The notes beneath the pieces are model-generated. The model made no database searches, was not told where the DNA came from, and saw only the letters and a program-made list of their open reading frames with translations. A stretch of DNA of 64,000 nucleotides from Pseudorhodobacter aquimaris (GTDB lineage: Bacteria > Pseudomonadota > Alphaproteobacteria > Rhodobacterales > Rhodobacteraceae). Below are positions 59,058 to 64,000 of the stretch, in pieces (position 1 is the stretch's first letter; every line of letters begins with the position of its first letter). The position numbers were made by a program, and so were the translations under genes. The stretch spans positions 1 through 64,000 of the forward strand of contig NZ_LGHS01000029.1 of NCBI RefSeq assembly GCF_001202025.1. Direction: 5' to 3'.

Positions 59058-59762
59058 ATGGAACGCTCTATCTGGACCCGTATCAATGACGCGCTGGCCG
59101 CCCTCGCCGCGGGTGAGGGGCTTTCGGTCGTGCTTGACCGACTGCGCGGGGCGCGGGTGGCAACGCCGGAACGGTCGGTCGGCTTTACCATAGCCGTGAT
59201 CGCACTGGGGGCCAAATTAGCCAAGGCCGACGGGCAGGTCACCCGCAATGAGGTCGCCGCCTTTCGCAGCCTGTTCACCATCGCCCCCGAAGAAGAGGCC
59301 AATGCCGCGCGCGTCTTTAACCTTGCGCGTCAGGATGTTGCCGGGTTTGATGCCTACGCCCGCAAGATCGCCTCAATTTTTCCCGATGAGGGCAGCAAGA
59401 CCCTGGTCGATCTGCTGGAGGGGTTGTTCACGATTGCCATAGCAGACGGCGATTACCACCCGAATGAAGATGCCTTTCTGGCAGAGGTGGCACGGATATT
59501 TGGCCTTGGCGACGCTTGTTTCCGCAGCCTGCGCGCCCGCTTTGTCGAGGGTGCCCCCCGAGACCCTTATGACGTGCTGGGTATTTCCCAAGATGCCAGC
59601 ATGTCCGAGGCGCGCGCTGCGTGGAAACAGGCCGTGCGTGACAGCCACCCAGATCGGCTGATCGCACGCGGTGTCCCCCTCGAGGCGGTACAGCTTGCCA
59701 GTCGCCGGATGATCGACATCAACGCCGCATGGGAAGAAATCAATGGCCGACGCGCCGCCTAA
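59058..59762 (+). CDS. TerB and J-domain protein, DjlA-like cochaperone
   Basis: 234 residues. The N-terminal two-thirds are a TerB-like helical domain (GFTIAVIALGAKLAKADGQV, LFTIAIADGDYHPNEDAFLA). The C-terminal J-domain (PYDVLGISQDASMSEARAAW) carries the HPD motif in DSHPDRL. Stimulates DnaK. No membrane anchor is seen, unlike E. coli DjlA. A start at 59022 would overlap the VOC stop (ATGA) and is an alternative. Confidence 0.88.
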   Translation: MERSIWTRINDALAALAAGEGLSVVLDRLRGARVATPERSVGFTIAVIALGAKLAKADGQVTRNEVAAFRSLFTIAPEEEANAARVFNLARQDVAGFDAYARKIASIFPDEGSKTLVDLLEGLFTIAIADGDYHPNEDAFLAEVARIFGLGDACFRSLRARFVEGAPRDPYDVLGISQDASMSEARAAWKQAVRDSHPDRLIARGVPLEAVQLASRRMIDINAAWEEINGRRAA

Positions 59763-60804
59763 ACCCCTTCGCCTTGCCACCTATAACGTGGAATGGTTCA
59801 ACGGGCTGTTCGATGACGACGGCGGGCTTTTGGCCGATGATGAACGCTCTGCCCGCTATGGCATCACGCGTGCCGAACAGCTGGCCGCCCTTGGCATTGT
59901 CTTTACCGCGATGGATGCCGATGGCGTCATGGTGATCGAGGCACCCGATACCGGATCGCGCCGCCTGACAACGCGGGCGCTTGAAAATTTTGCGCGGTTT
60001 TTCGGCCTGCGCACCACACGCGCGCTGCACGGGTTTACCAGCCCCACCGAACAAGAGATTGCCTTTCTCTATGATCCCGACCGGATCGAGGCCAGCCATA
60101 AACCAGTCGGCGCGCCCCCCGCCGAAGGTGATCCGGCAAAGGGGCCACGTTTTGACGGGGTATTTTGGCATGATCTGAATGCCGACGCCCGTCCTGAACG
60201 TATCCGCTTTTCCAAACCACCGTTGGAGGTGGAGATGACCGATCTTGCCACAAATCAAACCCTGCGCCTAATCGGCGTTCACGCCAAATCCAAGGTCCCC
60301 CACAGCGCGCGCACAGCCGATGAGGTCACGCGCGTCGCGATCGAGAACCGACGCAAGCAGCTGGCGCAATGTCTGTGGCTGCGCAATCGGGTTGAAACCC
60401 ATCTTGCGGCCGGTGATCCCTTGTTGGTGATGGGCGATTTCAACGACGGGCCGGGACTGGATGAATATGAAAAGCTGTTTGGCAAATCGGGGATCGAGAT
60501 CGTGATGGGTACCGATGCCCCGCCCGAAATGCGCATGCATGAACCCAATGCGCAGATGGTGCTGAACCGCAAGGTCGGGATCATGCCCACCTCGGCGCGG
60601 TTTTATGATCCGGTGCATAAACGTTACTTCGGGGCGCTTTTGGATTTCATTCTGGTGTCACCCGATCTGGCGGCGCGGGCACCACGCTGGCGCATCTGGC
60701 ATCCGATGGATGATCCCCACTGCTGGCGCGCGCCTGAACTCTGCGAAGCCTTGCTTGCCGCCTCTGACCATTTCCCCGTGACACTTGATCTGCCAGCCGC
60801 CTGA
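59743..60804 (+). CDS. Endonuclease/exonuclease/phosphatase-family protein
   Basis: 353 residues. EEP motifs: LATYNVEWFNGLF, then EQEIAFLYDPDRIE, then VMGDFNDGPGLDE with the catalytic Asp/Asn, and ASDHFPVTLDLPA with the final Asp-His. No signal peptide. Substrate (nucleic acid or phosphoester) cannot be told. Overlaps the DjlA-like gene by 20 bp. Confidence 0.9.
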   Translation: MADAPPKPLRLATYNVEWFNGLFDDDGGLLADDERSARYGITRAEQLAALGIVFTAMDADGVMVIEAPDTGSRRLTTRALENFARFFGLRTTRALHGFTSPTEQEIAFLYDPDRIEASHKPVGAPPAEGDPAKGPRFDGVFWHDLNADARPERIRFSKPPLEVEMTDLATNQTLRLIGVHAKSKVPHSARTADEVTRVAIENRRKQLAQCLWLRNRVETHLAAGDPLLVMGDFNDGPGLDEYEKLFGKSGIEIVMGTDAPPEMRMHEPNAQMVLNRKVGIMPTSARFYDPVHKRYFGALLDFILVSPDLAARAPRWRIWHPMDDPHCWRAPELCEALLAASDHFPVTLDLPAA

Positions 60805-60843
60805 ACACTAGACAGAACGCAAAATCATCCCCATATCTTGGGG

Positions 60844-61209
60844 ATGAAACATGCTTTTGCCCCCCTCGCCCTCTGTCTCGCCCTTGCAGCACCCGCACAT
60901 GCCCAAGAGCCGGAAGAGGGGCTCGGCCTTGTGGAACGCGGTTTGCGACAGTTGTTTGAAGGGTTGATGCAGGATCTGGAACCCAGCCTTGAGGGTCTGA
61001 CACAATCCCTGCGCGATCTGGAACCGATGGCGCGACAGCTTGCCGAACTGATCGGGGACGTGCGCCATTATGAGCCTCCAGAGCGTTTGGAAAACGGCGA
61101 CATCATCATCCGGCGCAAGGCGGATGCCCCGCCGCCGCCGCCCCTGCCCGAACCGCCGCTGCCCGAACCGCAGGCGGACCCGCCCCCCCAAGGGCAGATC
61201 GACCTTTAG
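60844..61209 (+). CDS. Small secreted hypothetical protein with Pro-rich C-terminus
   Basis: 121 residues. Signal peptide (MKHAFAPLALCLALAAPAHA), then a helical, Glu/Leu-rich middle (GLRQLFEGLMQDLEPSLEGL) and a Pro-rich end (PPPPPLPEPPLPEPQADPPP). Not recognised beyond its resemblance to small Rhodobacterales periplasmic proteins. The ATG at 60844 is close to a TTG at 60838. Confidence 0.75.
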   Translation: MKHAFAPLALCLALAAPAHAQEPEEGLGLVERGLRQLFEGLMQDLEPSLEGLTQSLRDLEPMARQLAELIGDVRHYEPPERLENGDIIIRRKADAPPPPPLPEPPLPEPQADPPPQGQIDL

Positions 61210-61232
61210 GGGCAAGGAATTACCCTGCCCCT
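61208..61232. terminator. Convergent terminator candidate
   Basis: AGGGGCA / TGCCCCT, perfect 7-bp stem with an 11-nt loop between the small secreted protein gene and the mutase. Confidence 0.5.
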
Positions 61233-61240
61233 GATGGTGT

Positions 61241-63369
61241 TTATTTGCGGGCCTCACGGATCAGACGCAAGATATCCTTGGCCGCTTCGGGGATATTGGT
61301 GCCGGGACCAAAGATCGCCTTGACGCCTGCATCATAGAGGAACTTGTAATCCTGCTGCGGGATAACACCGCCACAGATCACCAGAATGTCCCCTGCGCCC
61401 GCATCCCTCAGCGCCTGCACCAGCTTTGGGGCCAGCGTCTTGTGCCCTGCGGCCTGTGACGAAATCCCGATGATATGCACGTCGTTGTCCACCGCATCCT
61501 GCGCCGCTTCGGCCGGTGTCTGGAACAGGGGGCCAACATCCACGTCAAAGCCGATATCGGCAAAGGCAGTCGCGATCACCTTGGCGCCGCGGTCATGCCC
61601 GTCCTGACCCATCTTGACCACAAGCATACGCGGGCGGCGGCCCTCTTCCTCGGCAAAGGCGTCCACATCCTTCTGAATCGCGGCAAAGCCTTCGTCGCCC
61701 TCATAGGCAGCGCCGTAAACGCCAGCCAAGGTCTTTACTTCCGCACGGTGGCGGCCAAATGTCCCTTCCATAGCCAAGGAAATCTCCCCTACTGTGGCCC
61801 GGGCGCGGGCGCATTCCACCGCGGCCTCAAGCAAGTTTCCACCTTCAACGGTGCGGCGGCCCAGCTCCAGCAAGGCAGCATCACAAGCGGCTTGGTCGCG
61901 GGTCGCGCGGATTTTCTCAAGCCGCGCAATCTGGCTTTCGCGCACCGCAACATTGTCGATATCAAGGATATCAATCGGATCCTCATTCGCCAGCCGGTAT
62001 TTATTGACGCCGACGATCACCTCTTCGCCACGGTCGATCATGGCTTGGCGACGTGCCGCACTTTCCTCGATCCGCAGTTTGGGCATGCCGCTTGCGACCG
62101 CTTTGGTCATGCCCCCCATGGCCTCGACTTCCTCGATCAGCTTCCAGGCCTCTTCGGCCAGTTCCGCGGTCAGGCTTTCGACATAGTAGGAGCCCGCAAG
62201 CGGATCTACGACCTTGGTCACGCCGGTTTCCTCTTGCAAGATCAACTGGGTATTGCGGGCGATCCGGGCGGAAAATTCTGTCGGCAGCGCAATCGCCTCG
62301 TCCAGCGCATTGGTGTGAAGGCTTTGCGTGCCGCCCAATGCCGCCGCCATCGCCTCATAGGCGGTGCGCACCACATTGTTATAGGGATCGGCCTCTTGCA
62401 AGCTTACGCCCGAAGTTTGGCAATGGGTCCGCAGCATCAAGGAACCGGGCTTTTTCGCGCCGAATTCAGTCATGATCCGGTGCCACAGCAGCCGCGCCGC
62501 GCGCAGCTTGGCGGTCTCCATGAAGAATTCATCCCGATGGCAAAGAAGAAGCTCAGCCGTCCGGCGAAAGCGTCCACATCCATGCCGCGCGCAATCGCGG
62601 TGCGCACATATTCGCGCCCGTCGGCCAATGTATAGGCCAGCTCTTGCACCAAATTGGCGCCCGCCTCTTGCATGTGATAACCGGAGATCGAGATGGAGTT
62701 GAATTTCGGCATCTCGGCGGCGGTATATTCGATGATATCCGCGATGATCCGCATCGAAGGTTCGGGCGGATAGACATAGGTGTTGCGGACCATGAACTCC
62801 TTCAGAATATCGTTCTGAATGGTGCCCGACAAAAGGCTGCGGTTCACGCCCTGTTCCTCACCCGTCACGATGAAATTGGCGAGGATCGGGATCACCGCGC
62901 CGTTCATCGTCATGGAAACACTGATCTTTTCCAAGGGGATGCCGTCAAAGAGGATTTTCATATCCTCAACGCTGTCGATTGCCACACCGGCCTTACCGAC
63001 ATCGCCCTCAACGCGAGGGTGATCACTGTCATAGCCGCGGTGGGTGGCAAGGTCGAAGGCCACCGAAACACCCTGCTGCCCCGCCGCAAGCGCCTTGCGG
63101 TAAAAGGCGTTGGATTCCTCGGCTGTGGAAAAGCCCGCATATTGGCGGATGGTCCAAGGGCGGCCAGCATACATCGTGGCCCGCACACCGCGCGTAAATG
63201 GGCCCACACCCGGCACGCCCCCCATATGCGGCAACCCTTCGACATCGGCGGCGGTGTACAAAGGTTTAACCTTGATCCCTTCCAGCGTATCCCATGTCAG
63301 GGTTGCCGGATCGCGGCCTTTGAGCTCTTTTTCCGCCACCGCAGCCCAGCTTTTAAGTGCATCCGTCAT
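61241..63369 (-). pseudogene. scpA: Methylmalonyl-CoA mutase, with an apparent single-base frameshift
   Basis: Two frames together give about 709 residues, the normal length. The first (from ATG 63369, AGGGGAAAA upstream) carries the TIM-barrel start [20 protein letters not shown] and [19 protein letters not shown]. It then reads [14 protein letters not shown] and stops at 62470. The second begins [20 protein letters not shown] at 62521. At about 62524-62528 the sequence has gaagaattc, where one more A would give the conserved [12 protein letters not shown]. The C-terminal B12 domain has [20 protein letters not shown]. Converts (R)-methylmalonyl-CoA to succinyl-CoA. Either a real frameshift or a sequencing/assembly error. 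Confidence 0.85.
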
Positions 63370-63464
63370 GGCTTTTCCCCTTACTGTGGTCAAAGGCACC
63401 TTCCTTTGACAATCTTACTTTGGTTTGCGGCCAAGACACCCTATATCAAGGTGAAGGAGACCGC

Positions 63465-63902
63465 ATGAAACGACTTCAAATTCTTGTTCTCATGGCATTT
63501 CTGCCCTTTTCGGCCATCGCCCAAGCGGCAGAGCCATTGGTTGTACTGGAGGCCCAAGGGCTGGCCGTGGAGGAATTCCTCTGGCTCAAACGTCCGGTTG
63601 TGGTCTTTGCCGACAGCCCGAATGACCCGTCCGTCACCACCCAGCTTGAATATCTGGCCGAGCGTCCCGAACAACTGGCCGAGCGGGATGTTGTGGTCAT
63701 CGTCGATACCGATCCCGCAGCCGCCTCACCCTTTCGCCAGAAGTTGCGCCCGCGTGGTTTTTCACTGGTGATCATGGACAAGGATGGCAGCGTCGAAATC
63801 CGCAAGCCCCGCCCTTGGGACGTGCGAGAGATTACGCGCGCCATCGACAAATTCCCACTGGCCCGCCAGGAACAGCTTGAACGCTTTCCTTCGGGGCGGT
63901 GA
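63465..63902 (+). CDS. DUF4174 secreted protein
   Basis: 145 residues from ATG 63465 (AAGGAG upstream). Signal peptide (LQILVLMAFLPFSAIAQAAE), then a thioredoxin-fold-like region (LKRPVVVFADSPNDPSVTTQ, LEYLAERPEQLAERDVVVIV, DKDGSVEIRKPRPW). DUF4174 is found between mutase and carboxylase genes in related bacteria; function unknown. Confidence 0.85.
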   Translation: MKRLQILVLMAFLPFSAIAQAAEPLVVLEAQGLAVEEFLWLKRPVVVFADSPNDPSVTTQLEYLAERPEQLAERDVVVIVDTDPAAASPFRQKLRPRGFSLVIMDKDGSVEIRKPRPWDVREITRAIDKFPLARQEQLERFPSGR

Positions 63903-63922
63903 CGGGGGCAAATTGCCCCCGT
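63902..63922. terminator. Convergent terminator candidate
   Basis: ACGGGGGC / GCCCCCGT, perfect 8-bp stem with a short AT loop, immediately after the DUF4174 stop and before the carboxylase stop on the other strand. Confidence 0.55.
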
Positions 63923-63953
63923 GCAGGATTGATGGCGCAGCAATCGGGTCACG

Positions 63954-64000
63954 TCATTCGAACTCCATGATGATCTCGTCAACCTTCAGGCTTGCGCCTG
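63954..64000 (-). CDS. pccA: Propionyl-CoA carboxylase alpha subunit, C-terminal end (partial)
   Basis: Only the last ~14 codons are in the window (reading GASLKVDEIIMEFE and stop). This end is typical of the biotin carboxyl-carrier domain of propionyl-CoA carboxylase alpha, and the neighbouring mutase fits the pathway propionyl-CoA to methylmalonyl-CoA to succinyl-CoA. The rest lies outside. Confidence 0.6.
   Translation of the reverse strand, partial: GASLKVDEIIMEFE

Noticed and set aside
62470-62540. Programmed ribosomal frameshift in methylmalonyl-CoA mutase
   Set aside because: No slippery heptamer with a downstream structure fits, and mutases are not known to use one; a deletion or sequencing error is simpler.

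Overview
The window is chromosomal DNA from an alphaproteobacterium, most likely a Rhodobacterales (Roseobacter-group) member. The evidence is the gene content and its local order: perM-hdaA-ppk1-ppx; glnB-glnA; secG-pyrG; purB followed by a divergent fliG; DUF1223, DUF2842 and DUF2937 proteins; and mutase and propionyl-CoA carboxylase genes close together. Genes are dense, on both strands, with GC-rich codon use. Only the first ~0.9 kb and a short stretch near 41.3-41.8 kb look foreign.

Layout. 0-0.87 kb: an IS3-family transposase relic broken by five copies of a short palindromic element. 1.1-3.7 kb: an aldehyde dehydrogenase and an AcoR-like GAF/Fis regulator. 3.8-5.6 kb: pyrH and miaA, divergent. 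5.7-8.5 kb: an AraC-type regulator and an orphan Tat-exported substrate-binding protein. 8.5-12.2 kb: der, bamB and a YfgM-like gene (ribosome assembly and outer-membrane biogenesis). 12.4-17.4 kb: an RND efflux pair with an unusually long permease. 17.4-20.3 kb: acpP, fabG and fabD (fatty acid synthesis). 20.5-21.8 kb: rpsF-rpsR-rplI. 21.8-24.1 kb: a nuclease-like hypothetical, trigger factor and tRNA-Leu(UAG). 24.3-28.4 kb: a Hint-like protein, nnr, and glnB-glnA. 28.5-34.1 kb: a hydrolase/OsmC fusion, purB, an orphan fliG, an acyltransferase and a DUF1223 protein. 34.3-41.2 kb: acnA, purA with DUF2842, secG and pyrG. 41.3-43.7 kb: an AT-rich split membrane gene and parE. 44-51.3 kb: ppk2, a MATE pump, rlmJ, a YdcZ-like membrane protein, a DUF3047 protein, lolD with its permease, and a DUF2937 protein. 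51.3-60.8 kb: proS, then a tightly packed + strand run: AI-2E/PerM, hdaA, ppk1, ppx, a VOC protein, a DjlA-like protein and an EEP-family hydrolase. 60.8-64 kb: a small secreted protein, methylmalonyl-CoA mutase (frameshifted here), a DUF4174 protein and the 3' end of propionyl-CoA carboxylase alpha.

How the genes work together. Most are housekeeping: nucleotide synthesis (pyrH, pyrG, purA, purB), type II fatty acid synthesis, translation, nitrogen control, envelope biogenesis and polyphosphate turnover (ppk1, ppk2, ppx). The mutase and carboxylase form the propionyl-CoA to succinyl-CoA route, but the mutase reading frame is broken by an apparent 1-nt deletion that could be biological or an assembly error.

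I found no clear new multi-gene system. The items most worth a second look are the hairpin elements inside the IS relic, the mutase frameshift, the RND permease with an extra membrane segment pair, the nested inverted repeats upstream of acnA, and the tandem DnaA-box-like sites after miaA. No CRISPR array, prophage or rRNA gene was seen.
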